From NCBI GenBank assembly GCA_029263395.1, contig JAJCXO010000018.1, positions 1 through 64,000 on the forward strand: DNA of 64,000 nt, given 5' to 3'. Origin of the DNA: Acidobacteriota bacterium. Lineage in GTDB: Bacteria > Acidobacteriota > Thermoanaerobaculia > Multivoradales > J023. Below are positions 53,459 to 62,497 of this stretch, piece after piece (within the stretch, counting starts at the first letter, position 1; every line of letters begins with the position of its first letter). Both the position numbers and the translations under genes were made by a program. The notes beneath the pieces are model-generated. The model was not told the DNA's origin. It did not search any database and saw only the letters and a list, made by a program, of their open reading frames with translations.

Positions 53459-56221
53459 GTGACCCAAACCGTCCCTACTGGGCAGCTGGTCGCTGACCGC
53501 TTCCTCATCGTACGCTTCATTGCCGCTGGCGGCATGGGTGAAGTCTATGAAGCGGAAGACAAAGTCCTCGGCGATCGAGTTGCGCTCAAATTCTTGAGCC
53601 GACACTCGATCGGCGACGAACGCGTGATGCGTCGCTTCAGGCGTGAGATCCAGCTCGCCCGCAAAGTCACCCATCGCAACGTCTGTCGACTCCACGACCT
53701 ATATCAACACACGCCGACCTCAGGCCTATTCGATGGTCGCGAAACAACCTTCGTCACCATGGAGTTGCTGCAAGGTGAAACCCTCGAAGAGTACCTCCAA
53801 CGCAAAGGGCCGTTGAGCGAAGAAGAAGCGCTGCCGATCATCATACAGATGACCGAAGCCCTGACCGCGGCGCATGCGGCGGGCATCATTCACCGCGACT
53901 TCAAAACCTCCAATGTCATGCTGGTGCCGAGCCCTTCGGATGAGCAGCACTTGCGAGCCGTGGTGACCGACTTTGGTCTCGCCCGCCTCGCCGCCCCGAG
54001 TCCCGAAGACACCCGCACACCCTTGACCGGCGAGATGCGCATCGTCGGGACCGCCGACTACATGTCGCCAGAGCAGCTCTACGGCGAAGAGATATCCCCG
54101 ACCAGCGATATCTACTCGCTGGGTGTTGTTCTGTTCGAAATGGTGACCGGTCACCGGCCCTATTCCGCACCCAATCCCATGTCTCTGCTGGCCAAACGGG
54201 TCAGCGAGCCCCCAGCCTCACCGCGGGACTTCGCACCCGACCTCGACCCGCACTGGGAAAAGGTGATTCTCGACTGCTTGGCCCACGATTTCAGGGAGCG
54301 ACTGGCAACTGCCCGGGATGTTGTCATTGCCCTGATGGGGGACGACTACCACACCCAACCGTCCGGCACCGTCACGCCACCCACCGACTGGGTGCGAGAA
54401 AAACGACGCGTGCAGCAACAAGTCCAGGACGTGGCACCCATCCCCAAGCGCCGCGGCGGCTGGATGGTGGCCGCGGGACTGATCGCCGCAATTGTTGCCC
54501 TCGGCTTTTTCTGGGTGCGTTCCAACCCCCGCCAAACACCTTCGCCTTTCTCCAGCTTCAACCCGATTCAGCTGACCACCTCGGCCGGGCTCGAGCTCGA
54601 TCCGACGTTCTCGCCCGATGGCACCGCGCTCGCCTACACCTCCGATCTCAGTGGCTCGTTCGAGATCATGGTCCGCGACCTCGAGGCTGGCGGACAAGAA
54701 ATCCAACTGACCAGTGATGGCGCCCAGAACTTCGAGCCCGCCTGGTCGCCCGATGGTGCAAGCGTGGTTTACCACTCCAAAGAACAAGGTGGCATCTGGC
54801 GGATCCCCGCTGGCGGTGGCACCCCGCAACGGGTCACCCAATTCGGATCGCGTCCAGCTTGGTCACCGGATGGCTCACTGATCGCTTTTCAGAGCGAAAG
54901 CTCACCGCTGTTGTCCGACACCACCTCTCCCGCCCTGTCTCTCTCGACGCTCTGGCTGGTGCGCAAAGACGGCAGCGGTCGGCGACAACTGACCCGTTCG
55001 GGCAAACCCCATGGCGGTCACGCGACCCCCGGCTTTTCGCCCGACGGTCGCCAGATCGTTTTCTCCGCGTCACCCCAACGTGGGGCGACCGAGATCTGGA
55101 TCATCGACATCGCCAACGAGGAGCTGTTCCTAGTTACTACAGGGCCGATGGCCGTTTATGATCCAGCCTACGCTGCTGACGGCCGCAGCCTCTACTTCTC
55201 GTCCCGCTCCCGCGAGGTTAATGCGCTGTGGCAGGTGCCGCTGTCCAAGACCGGCCAACCCGACGGGCCGCCGGTGCAGATCGCCAATCTCGGCCTGGCC
55301 AGTATCCGACAACTAGCGACGTCACCCGACGGCACCCAGATGGCCTACACCGCGATGAAAACGACCAGCAACCTATGGGCTCTGCAGATCGATGCCGAGG
55401 GCCAGCCGGCAGTCGACCCACCCCGCGCCCTCACCCAAGGCACCGGGCGCAACAACCGTGCCGTGTTCTCAGCCGATGGCAGCCAACTCGCCTTTGACCG
55501 CTGGCAACACGGATTCAACGTCAGTGTGTGGCTGATGGACGAGCACGGACAGGACGTTCGACAAGTCACTGTCGACCCCTGGACCACCACTCAGCCGAGT
55601 TGGCTACCGACCGGTGACCAGCTCGCATACCTCTCTCGCAAGGACAGTCAGCGCAGTTTTTGGTCGATTGATTTGCCTTCTAACACCAAGAAGAGGCTCA
55701 CAAGCCTCGACGCGGACGTCGACTGGGTTAAACTATCGCCTGACGGTACTAGGTTGGCCTTCCACTCGCGGTCTACGGAGCTCGGCGTCAACCTGTGGGT
55801 CATGACCCTCGCCGATGGCGAGAGTCGACAAATGACATTCGGCGCCGAGTTCATGGGTTTCCCCTGTTGGTCGCAGGACAGCGAGTGGCTTGCCTTCCAG
55901 AGTAAAGCTGGCGACGAGAGCCACCTCATGGTGATCTCGGCAGCCGGTGGCGAGCCTTTGCAGCTGACCTCTGAATCGGGTCAGAACTGGCCGTTCAGCT
56001 TCTCGCCCGATGGCGACAAAGTTGCTTTCGCGGCCTTGCGTGATGGTGAGTGGAACCTGAGGTGGGTCTCTCGGTCGACCGGTCGAGAGCAACGCCTGAC
56101 CGAATCGCCGCGACTCAACGCTTATGTCCGCTACCCGGCCTGGTCACCAAAAGGCCATCAGATTGTCTACGAGTTAGCAGAAACGACAGGAGATATCTGG
56201 TTAGTCAAAGAGGTTGAATAG
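53459..56221 (+). CDS. Ser/Thr kinase with WD40-like (PD40) beta-propeller
   Basis: GTG at 53459 gives a product starting VTQTVPTGQLVADRFLIVRF, at the expected kinase distance; an upstream start (53291) would add unusual residues. A TATATT-like element near 53387 may be the -10. The kinase has AAGGMGEVYEAED, VALK, HRDFKTSN, DFGLA and GTADYMSPEQ, all intact. After a transmembrane helix (WMVAAGLIAAIVALGFFWV) follows a periplasmic/extracellular PD40 propeller (FSPDGTALAYTSDLSGSFEI; GFSPDGRQIVFSASPQRGAT; LSPDGTRLAFHSRSTELGVN). It probably senses an external ligand and phosphorylates cytosolic Ser/Thr partners such as FHA proteins. Confidence 0.92.
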   Translation: MTQTVPTGQLVADRFLIVRFIAAGGMGEVYEAEDKVLGDRVALKFLSRHSIGDERVMRRFRREIQLARKVTHRNVCRLHDLYQHTPTSGLFDGRETTFVTMELLQGETLEEYLQRKGPLSEEEALPIIIQMTEALTAAHAAGIIHRDFKTSNVMLVPSPSDEQHLRAVVTDFGLARLAAPSPEDTRTPLTGEMRIVGTADYMSPEQLYGEEISPTSDIYSLGVVLFEMVTGHRPYSAPNPMSLLAKRVSEPPASPRDFAPDLDPHWEKVILDCLAHDFRERLATARDVVIALMGDDYHTQPSGTVTPPTDWVREKRRVQQQVQDVAPIPKRRGGWMVAAGLIAAIVALGFFWVRSNPRQTPSPFSSFNPIQLTTSAGLELDPTFSPDGTALAYTSDLSGSFEIMVRDLEAGGQEIQLTSDGAQNFEPAWSPDGASVVYHSKEQGGIWRIPAGGGTPQRVTQFGSRPAWSPDGSLIAFQSESSPLLSDTTSPALSLSTLWLVRKDGSGRRQLTRSGKPHGGHATPGFSPDGRQIVFSASPQRGATEIWIIDIANEELFLVTTGPMAVYDPAYAADGRSLYFSSRSREVNALWQVPLSKTGQPDGPPVQIANLGLASIRQLATSPDGTQMAYTAMKTTSNLWALQIDAEGQPAVDPPRALTQGTGRNNRAVFSADGSQLAFDRWQHGFNVSVWLMDEHGQDVRQVTVDPWTTTQPSWLPTGDQLAYLSRKDSQRSFWSIDLPSNTKKRLTSLDADVDWVKLSPDGTRLAFHSRSTELGVNLWVMTLADGESRQMTFGAEFMGFPCWSQDSEWLAFQSKAGDESHLMVISAAGGEPLQLTSESGQNWPFSFSPDGDKVAFAALRDGEWNLRWVSRSTGREQRLTESPRLNAYVRYPAWSPKGHQIVYELAETTGDIWLVKEVE

Positions 56222-56374
56222 CGAGACACCTGCGCGCCGCCGACGTCGACCTCGACCCGATAGCCGCCGCGACGCGCCGTGACGCCAGCACCACGCACAC
56301 CGGAAGAGAAACAACGCCGATTGTCGGCATTGCTCCCGGCCAAAACCTAAACTCACTTCTGATACCCAATTTGT

Positions 56375-59300
56375 ATGACTGAATCAACCAACGAAGCTCA
56401 ATCGCCGCCCCCTTCGCGCCCGCCGAGACGTCGAGGCCGCAAGCGTTCTCGCGGCAATGCCAAGAACCGTCCGGTACCCCTGCACAAGCGCAGCCGGTCG
56501 CACTTCCAGCAAGGCGACCGCCAACGTGGGGCGCGATACTTCACCGAGGGCCGAGTCAGCCTGGTGATCGATGGCAACCGCGCCAAGGCCCGCGTCAACG
56601 GTACCGAACGCCAAAACTATTCAGTCGGCTTCGATTGGTCCCGAGTGGCCGGGGAGCGAGTTCTCCACGCATTCTGTGACTGTCAACGCTTCGCTGGCGG
56701 CAGTCCGTGCAAACATCTGTGGGCGACCCTCCTCGCTCTGGCCGAAACCGGACCGGAGAACCAACCGCCGGGTAAAGATCGCCTCGGACTGCGCAAGGAT
56801 CGGCTCCAAGCCTGGCCCGATCTCGGCGTGGCCGGTGACCTGCAAGGACAAGTGCCGGTACCGCCGGCACGGCCACGCCCACGCCCCACCCGGCGCAAGC
56901 GCGGCGGTCGCGGTGGCAATGATCACGGCACCGCCATCTCTTGGCGCTCACAATTCGGATCCATCCGCGAGGACATCAACGCATTGTCCAACGCTGCCCA
57001 CACCGCAGCCCTCGCTCCGGCGCGCCCGGCAATGGATATTTTCTTCCTGATCAACACCACTGCCAGTCTCGGCACCAGCGGTTTGGTCCTCGACATCTTC
57101 GGGCGTGGCCGCAACAACACCGGCAAACCCAGCAAACTCAAGCGGGTCAGCGTCAATCTCGAAGAGATCGACGCCATGCTGCTGCCCAAGTCATCCACCG
57201 AATCCTCGGTCGACTCAGTGGCGGTTGTTGCTGCGCTGCCGATCGAGCAGCCGAACCGTCAGGGCCGCCGCGGTCCGGTCAAGGCGCATCCGGCAAAAGC
57301 GCAACGCCTGCGCCTGCCGCAACGGCTCTACGACCCCGTGTTGTCACACCTGTGTGCCAAGGGCACCCTCGGTTGGTGGGACGGTCGCGCACTGCGGGCC
57401 TTACAGCCCCTGTCCTGGAACACTTCCCCGCCGTGGCGACTGGCCCTTCATCTCGAGATCGCCACGGCCGGCAGCGCACGGTTGCGCGGCGGGCTGGAGC
57501 GCGAAGGCGAGAGCCTACCCCTCTCTGCCGCCGAGCTGATTCTGCCTACCGGCCCAGCCGCTGACGGCAGCAGCAATGGCCGAGCACCCAATCCCGTTGG
57601 TCTTGCCAACCTGCCTGCAATCCCTGGGCAACCAGCAGCCATTACGGCTGGCCCGGCCTTGATTCTGCTCGGCGATTCGATCGCCCGACTCGAGGTCGAA
57701 TCGCAGCGAGATCTGCCCTGGTTGTCGCTGCTGCGTGGCGCCGACGAGATTCTGATCCCCAAGGAGGATCTCGAAGAAGCGCTGACGGCTCTGCTGGAGC
57801 TACCTAATCTGCCGCGGCTCGAAGCCCCTATCGAGCTCCAGCTGTCCGAAGAAAAACCGACGCCACAGCCCCATCTGGTGCTCGAAGCTGACCCCGCCCC
57901 GGCGTGGATGAATCCACCGTTGCTCGCCGAGTTGTCCTTCGATTACGGCACCATGCAGCTGAGTGCTGGCGACCCCCGTTCAGCGGTGGTCGATTGGCAA
58001 GGTCAGAAGTTCCTGCGCCGCGACATGGAGTCCGAACACGGCGCCCTGGTGCGGCTGCTCGAGCTCGGACTGCAACCGGTGGCGTCGAGCCAAGGGCACG
58101 GGCTCGAGCTCGAGCCACGGGCTTTGCCCAGCGTCGTCGAGCCGCTGTTGCTCGACGGCTGGTCGGTAGAAGTCCATGGTGCCACCATGCGCCCGCCGAG
58201 CGCACCCGCGTTGCGGGTGGAGAGTGGGATCGACTGGTTCGAGCTGTCGGGCGAAGTCGACTTCGACGGCGATATGGTCGAGCTGTCGAAAGTGCTCGAT
58301 TCGATCTCCCGCGGTGATCGTTTCATCTTGCTCGAAGATGGCTCGAAGGGTCTGCTCCCCGAAGCCTGGATGCAAACCTACGACTCGTTGTCGAAACTCG
58401 CCACCAGCTCGAGTGATGCTGGCCTGCGGTTCATTCCGTCGCAAGCCCTGCTGGTCGACGCCCTGCTCACCGCCATGCCTCCCGCCGTCGACACGGCGTT
58501 TTCCAAACTGCGCGACAAGCTGCTGTCGTTCGACCGCATCAAGCCCAAAAAAGAGCCCCGCGGCTTCGACGGTACTCTGCGCAGTTATCAACGTGATGGT
58601 TTGGGCTGGCTCAACTTCCTGCGCGAGTTTGGCCTCGGCGGCGTGCTCGCGGATGACATGGGTCTCGGTAAAACGGTGCAGGTACTGGCGCTGTTGCGGG
58701 CCAACCGCACACCGTCCAAAACCACCGGTCTTCCCTACCTGGTGGTGGCACCCCGCAGTGTGGTCTACAACTGGCTCGACGAAGCGGCACGTTTCACGCC
58801 CAAATTGAAGGTGGTCGAATACAGCGGCGCCGATCGCGAAGCGATCCGCGCCAAGCTCAACGACTACGATGTGGTGGTGACCACCTACGGCACCTTGCGG
58901 CGGGACATCGGCTACTTGGCGACGGTCGATTTCGACACGGTGATCCTCGATGAGGCCCAAGCGATCAAGAACCCCGGGTCCCAGACCGCCAAGGCCAGTC
59001 GCTTGCTGGTGGCCAGGCATCGCCTGGCCCTCACCGGTACGCCGATCGAGAACCACCTCGGCGAGCTCGGCTCGCTGTTCGAGTTCCTCAATCCAGGGTT
59101 ACTCGGTCGCCTGCCGATCCTCGAAGTGCTCAGTGGTGGCCGCACCGCCAGCAAACAAGAGCTGGCGCTGGTCGCCGAGGGTATTCGCCCGTTCATCTTG
59201 CGGCGTACCAAAGCCCAGGTGTTACCCGACTTGCCCGAGAAGACCGAACAGGTTTTGCTCACCACCTTGCTGCCGGAGCAAAAGAAGGTCTACGACCAGC

Positions 59301-59956
59301 TGCGCGCCAAATACCAAGCCAGCTTGTTGGAGCAGGTGGAGTCGCAAGGGGTCAAGAAGTCGACCATGCAAGTGCTCGAAGCGCTGCTCCGTCTGCGTCA
59401 GGTGGCCTGTCACCCGGGTCTGGTCGACGAGTCGTTCGAAGAGGCTGGCAGTGCCAAACTCGAGGCCCTTTACAGCCAGGTCTCGGAAGTGCTCGACGAA
59501 GGCCACAAGCTGATCATCTTCTCGCAGTTCACCAAGCTGCTCGGCTACGTGCAACGGCATTTCGATCAGCAAGGCACACCCTACGCCTACCTCGACGGCC
59601 AGACCCGCAACCGCGGCGACGTCGTCGATCGCTTCCAGACCGACCCAACCTGCAACATCTTCCTGGTCAGCCTCAAAGCCGGCGGCACCGGTCTCAACCT
59701 GACCGCCGCCGGTTACGTCTTCCTGCTCGATCCGTGGTGGAACCCCGCCGTCGAAGCCCAGGCCATCGACCGTGCCCACCGTATCGGCCAGACCCAGCCG
59801 GTATTCGCCTACCGCATGATCGCCCAGGATACCGTCGAAGAGAAGATCCTCGAACTGCAACGATCCAAACGTCAGATTGCCGACGCCATTTTGGAAGGGG
59901 AAGGCCAGTCGTTGAGTGATTTGACGGCTGATGATTTGAAGATGTTGTTGAGTTAG
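56375..59956 (+). CDS. SNF2-family helicase with SWIM zinc finger
   Basis: 1193 residues. An N-terminal basic tail is followed by a SWIM zinc finger (CDCQRFAGGSPCKHLWA, motif CXCX(n)CXH). A long middle region precedes the SNF2 ATPase with DDMGLGKTVQVLALL (Walker A), LDEAQAIKNPGSQ (Walker B) and the C-terminal helicase domain (VSLKAGGTGLNLTAAGYVFL; WWNPAVEAQAIDRAHRIGQT). The bacterial SNF2-SWIM proteins are thought to remodel DNA-protein complexes or aid repair. It stands alone in the region. Confidence 0.93.
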   Translation: MTESTNEAQSPPPSRPPRRRGRKRSRGNAKNRPVPLHKRSRSHFQQGDRQRGARYFTEGRVSLVIDGNRAKARVNGTERQNYSVGFDWSRVAGERVLHAFCDCQRFAGGSPCKHLWATLLALAETGPENQPPGKDRLGLRKDRLQAWPDLGVAGDLQGQVPVPPARPRPRPTRRKRGGRGGNDHGTAISWRSQFGSIREDINALSNAAHTAALAPARPAMDIFFLINTTASLGTSGLVLDIFGRGRNNTGKPSKLKRVSVNLEEIDAMLLPKSSTESSVDSVAVVAALPIEQPNRQGRRGPVKAHPAKAQRLRLPQRLYDPVLSHLCAKGTLGWWDGRALRALQPLSWNTSPPWRLALHLEIATAGSARLRGGLEREGESLPLSAAELILPTGPAADGSSNGRAPNPVGLANLPAIPGQPAAITAGPALILLGDSIARLEVESQRDLPWLSLLRGADEILIPKEDLEEALTALLELPNLPRLEAPIELQLSEEKPTPQPHLVLEADPAPAWMNPPLLAELSFDYGTMQLSAGDPRSAVVDWQGQKFLRRDMESEHGALVRLLELGLQPVASSQGHGLELEPRALPSVVEPLLLDGWSVEVHGATMRPPSAPALRVESGIDWFELSGEVDFDGDMVELSKVLDSISRGDRFILLEDGSKGLLPEAWMQTYDSLSKLATSSSDAGLRFIPSQALLVDALLTAMPPAVDTAFSKLRDKLLSFDRIKPKKEPRGFDGTLRSYQRDGLGWLNFLREFGLGGVLADDMGLGKTVQVLALLRANRTPSKTTGLPYLVVAPRSVVYNWLDEAARFTPKLKVVEYSGADREAIRAKLNDYDVVVTTYGTLRRDIGYLATVDFDTVILDEAQAIKNPGSQTAKASRLLVARHRLALTGTPIENHLGELGSLFEFLNPGLLGRLPILEVLSGGRTASKQELALVAEGIRPFILRRTKAQVLPDLPEKTEQVLLTTLLPEQKKVYDQLRAKYQASLLEQVESQGVKKSTMQVLEALLRLRQVACHPGLVDESFEEAGSAKLEALYSQVSEVLDEGHKLIIFSQFTKLLGYVQRHFDQQGTPYAYLDGQTRNRGDVVDRFQTDPTCNIFLVSLKAGGTGLNLTAAGYVFLLDPWWNPAVEAQAIDRAHRIGQTQPVFAYRMIAQDTVEEKILELQRSKRQIADAILEGEGQSLSDLTADDLKMLLS

Positions 59957-59986
59957 GTACCATCCAAGAACGCCGGTTGCCCGGTC

Positions 59987-60128
59987 GGCCCCTGTGGACT
60001 GTGCGCGCGCTGCGTAACTCGCCTCGGCGCCTTAGTGTCTGACAAACCTATTGGTTACAACAGTTTGGAGAACTAGGATCTGTTCTCTTGCTCAAACATA
60101 CTCGCCGCGTGCTCGCTCCACAGGGGCC
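59987..60128. repeat. 12-bp perfect inverted repeat bounding 142 bp
   Basis: GGCCCCTGTGGA (59987-59998) pairs exactly with TCCACAGGGGCC (60117-60128). The distance of 118 bp between them and absence of clear direct flanks fits a small mobile-element remnant (MITE-like) or a long-stem structure. GCCTCCC-T-GGGAGGC at 60126-60140 adds a second palindrome at the right end. Confidence 0.5.
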
Positions 60129-60233
60129 TCCCTGGGAGGCGAGAAACGGGTTCTCTGGATACAATCGAGTTAATTGAGATCAGGAGACCGGCGAGGTCGT
60201 ATCACTGATGTTGGCCCCCATGGAGCTCGCCCC

Positions 60234-60683
60234 GTGAAACTGGACATCAACGCGATAGACCTCCGGATCTCGCAGTTCATGGAGCGCTGGGGAGCCCATG
60301 CCCTGCGGTACTCGTTGGCGATGATTTTCATCTGGTTTGGGATGCTCAAGCCGTTGGGAATCTCCCCAGCTGAGACCCTAGTCAAACTCACCGTCGCTTG
60401 GATGCCCCTGTTCAGCGCGGATACCTGGCTAGGGATCATTGGCTGGTGGGAAGTCATCATCGGAGTGACCTTCCTCTTTCGACGCACCACTCGCTTGGCG
60501 ATCGCTCTGCTGGCGATGCAGATGGTGGGCACGTTCCTACCCTTGGTCATCCTGCCCGAAGTGACGTTTCAAGCCGGTCGCTTCCCGTTTGCACCGACGA
60601 TGGAAGGCCAATACATCGTCAAGAACCTGCTGATCATTTCCGCGGCGCTCGTCGTCGGAGGCACGCTGCGACATCGGAACTGA
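60234..60683 (+). CDS. DoxX/DUF417-like four-helix membrane protein
   Basis: GTG 60234 with GGAG upstream gives 149 residues; an in-frame start at 60174 is less convincing. Four hydrophobic helices (LRYSLAMIFIWFGMLKPLG; WLGIIGWWEVIIGVTFLFR; LAIALLAMQMVGTFLPLVIL; IVKNLLIISAALVVGG) match the DoxX/DUF417 membrane topology. The role in the family is oxidative stress or quinone-linked, but not settled. Confidence 0.7.
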   Translation: MKLDINAIDLRISQFMERWGAHALRYSLAMIFIWFGMLKPLGISPAETLVKLTVAWMPLFSADTWLGIIGWWEVIIGVTFLFRRTTRLAIALLAMQMVGTFLPLVILPEVTFQAGRFPFAPTMEGQYIVKNLLIISAALVVGGTLRHRN

Positions 60684-60801
60684 GCGGACTTGCCAGGTTC
60701 TGTGGGTCCAAGATGTGGGTCCAACTCGTCCAACCCCTCACCTGCCCGGCTACCGGAAGGAGTCCGCCAAACGCCAGCCCAGCACCCAGGCCAGACACGC
60801 C

Positions 60802-61052
60802 GTCCCGCAAGGACGTTATCCCTGAGCGAGGGATTTCAATCCCTCAGGATCTTGCCAGGCCATCCACTTCGGGTCCGAACCCCAACGGGGTTCCATACCA
60901 AAGCCCAGGGCAAGCGAAGCGCCGCCCTGGGAGAAGAGGTGCTCTGATTCGAACCCTGTAAGGGTTCTATACCGATCGCGACGGTCGGCGAAGGCATCGA
61001 GCCCCACGAGTGGTTGAAACCACTCGCTACGCGATAATGTCCCTGGCGGGAC
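60802..61052. repeat. Cluster of seven consecutive hairpins
   Basis: Hairpins at 60802-60814 (GTCC-CGCAA-GGAC), 60828-60845 (GAGGGATTTCAATCCCTC), 60877-60893 (GAACCCCAACGGGGTTC), 60904-60931 (CCCAGGGC ... GCCCTGGG), 60951-60967 (GAACCCTGTAAGGGTTC), 60972-60988 (CCGATCG-CGA-CGGTCGG), 61008-61025 (GAGTGGTTGAAACCACTC), 61039-61052 (GTCCC-TGGC-GGGAC). Short sequences between stems. This is the sort of palindromic mosaic seen repeatedly in GC-rich environmental genomes, possibly mobile-element debris or transcript-end structure. Confidence 0.8.
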
Positions 61053-61232
61053 AAAGAATCCAGTGCGAGTCACGACCCTCGAGAAACAGGTCCCATGTCT
61101 CTGCCCAAAGATTTTGACCGGGATGATGCACACCGGAATTCCGGCGTCAAACCCTGTCCTCAAACTACGGCCGGAAACGCTAGCTATCCGGCCCATGCTA
61201 GACTCGTTTACGCCCTGCATTTGGAAGCAACG

Positions 61233-61466
61233 ATGAACGACATCCTCCATCGAATCACGATCGATCCCGAAATCTGCAACGGGAAACCGACGATCCGTAG
61301 CAAGAGGATTACCGTCCAGACAATTCTGGAGTTTCTGACTGCCGGGGAAAGCCGTGAAGAAATTCTGCGCCAGTTTCCGTTTCTGGAAGCTGAAGATATC
61401 GAAGCTTGTTTGGCCTTCGCGACAACCTTGATGAGTCGGCACTATGTGATCCAGGTACCAGCTTGA
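61233..61466 (+). CDS. DUF433-type antitoxin-like protein
   Basis: ATG 61233 gives 77 residues matching DUF433 (ITIDPEICNGKPTIRSKRIT; LEFLTAGESREEILRQFPFL), a small winged-helix-like domain often found as the antitoxin partner of DUF5615. An in-frame ATG at 61095 would extend it by 46 residues without support. It precedes the DUF5615 gene by one base. Confidence 0.85.
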   Translation: MNDILHRITIDPEICNGKPTIRSKRITVQTILEFLTAGESREEILRQFPFLEAEDIEACLAFATTLMSRHYVIQVPA

Positions 61467-61467
61467 A

Positions 61468-61809
61468 ATGCCTCGGTACCTGATCGACGCCAATCTACCC
61501 TACTATTTTTCGGTCTGGCACGGCCCGGATTTCGTCCATGTCAAGGACCTCAATGAGGAATGGAAGGATTCTGAGGTTTGGGCCTACGCCAAACAACATG
61601 GCCTCATCATCGTGTCCAAGGACGCTGACTTCTCTGACAGGGTACTGCTTAGTCAACCGCCACCCCGAGTCATTCATGTCAAGCTCGGCAACATGAAGAT
61701 CGGGGCATTCCACCACGCCATCTCAAAGGTTTGGGACAAAGTGGATGAGCTGAGCCAGAGGTGCAAACTCGTTCAGATTTTTCACGACCGCATCGAAGGC
61801 ATAGGCTGA
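61468..61809 (+). CDS. DUF5615 PIN-like toxin-type protein
   Basis: 113 residues starting YLIDANLPYYFSVWH, with D/N positions of a PIN-like metal site (LIDANLP, VSKDADFSDRV) and the DUF5615 pattern. It pairs with the DUF433 gene directly upstream; the pair is likely a toxin-antitoxin module with RNase potential. No direct proof of activity. Confidence 0.85.
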   Translation: MPRYLIDANLPYYFSVWHGPDFVHVKDLNEEWKDSEVWAYAKQHGLIIVSKDADFSDRVLLSQPPPRVIHVKLGNMKIGAFHHAISKVWDKVDELSQRCKLVQIFHDRIEGIG

Positions 61810-62024
61810 GACTCGACGTCACCCATCGCTGTCGAGCCTCGGACGCCAGCGCGCAGCCCGGCAACGTCACTTGCAGGCGCTGCTGAGCCAATTGGCAAGC
61901 TTCCAGAAGCCACCGCAGACGACGCGAGCCCTTTGCGCGTCCTGCACCCCCTCGAACATCGACTGCTCGGCGTCTGCTCGAATCGTCTCAAGTCTCCACA
62001 GTGACAGTGACGCCAGCGCTCAAA

Positions 62025-62482
62025 TGCGCAACGCGACCACAGGCACTGTGGAGCCGACAGCACAACTGAGCACCTCGACAACCGGCGGTGTAAGCCTCTT
62101 GCTCAGCCCACAACAAGCTCGAACATCCGCTGTTCGGCCCTTGTGCAGACTCAACGGTGCCTCCGCAGGCTCTGCGATGCATTTGCTCAACGGAGCGAAC
62201 CCTTCAACAGTTGCTGTCGGACCGGCGCTCGATTGAGCGACGCCTGGGAACCGCTGGGAGGCACGCCGCGCAAATGAGCAGAGGTTCCGCACCGCTGGTT
62301 GAGCACCCTGCGCGATTGAGCAGAGCCTCAACCAGGCAGTGCGAAGCCTTCGTAAAACTGAGCGAAGCCGTCACAGTTGATGTGGAGCCCACCGTTGAAT
62401 TGAGCAACGCCGCCGCAGGCACTGTGGAGAGGCTGCGCAAATGAGCAACGCCTCCACAGTGCCTGTGTGTCCTCTGCTCAGG
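62025..62482. repeat. Non-coding 42-bp tandem array 2 with two hairpins per unit
   Basis: Eleven units start at 62025, 62067, 62109, 62151, 62193, 62234, 62275, 62317, 62359, 62401 and 62442, spaced 41-42 bp. The unit consensus starts TGAGCAACGCC and has CAG...CTGTGG in the middle. Hairpin one sits across unit borders with varying stems (CGCTC-GATT-GAGCG, GCTC-AACG-GAGC, CTGCGC-GATT-GAGCAG). Hairpin two has a 3-5-nt loop: CCACAG-GCA-CTGTGG, GAACA/TGTTC, CGCAG-GCT-CTGCG, ACAG-TTG-CTGT and CACAG-TGC-CTGTG. Stem letters change while pairing is kept. Units before about 62025 are weaker. No frame is conserved. Confidence 0.85.
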
Positions 62483-62497
62483 ACGTTTTTGGGCCAG

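Noticed and set aside
60690-61060. Short frames through the hairpin cluster
   Set aside because: They are composed of palindrome arms and show no protein pattern.
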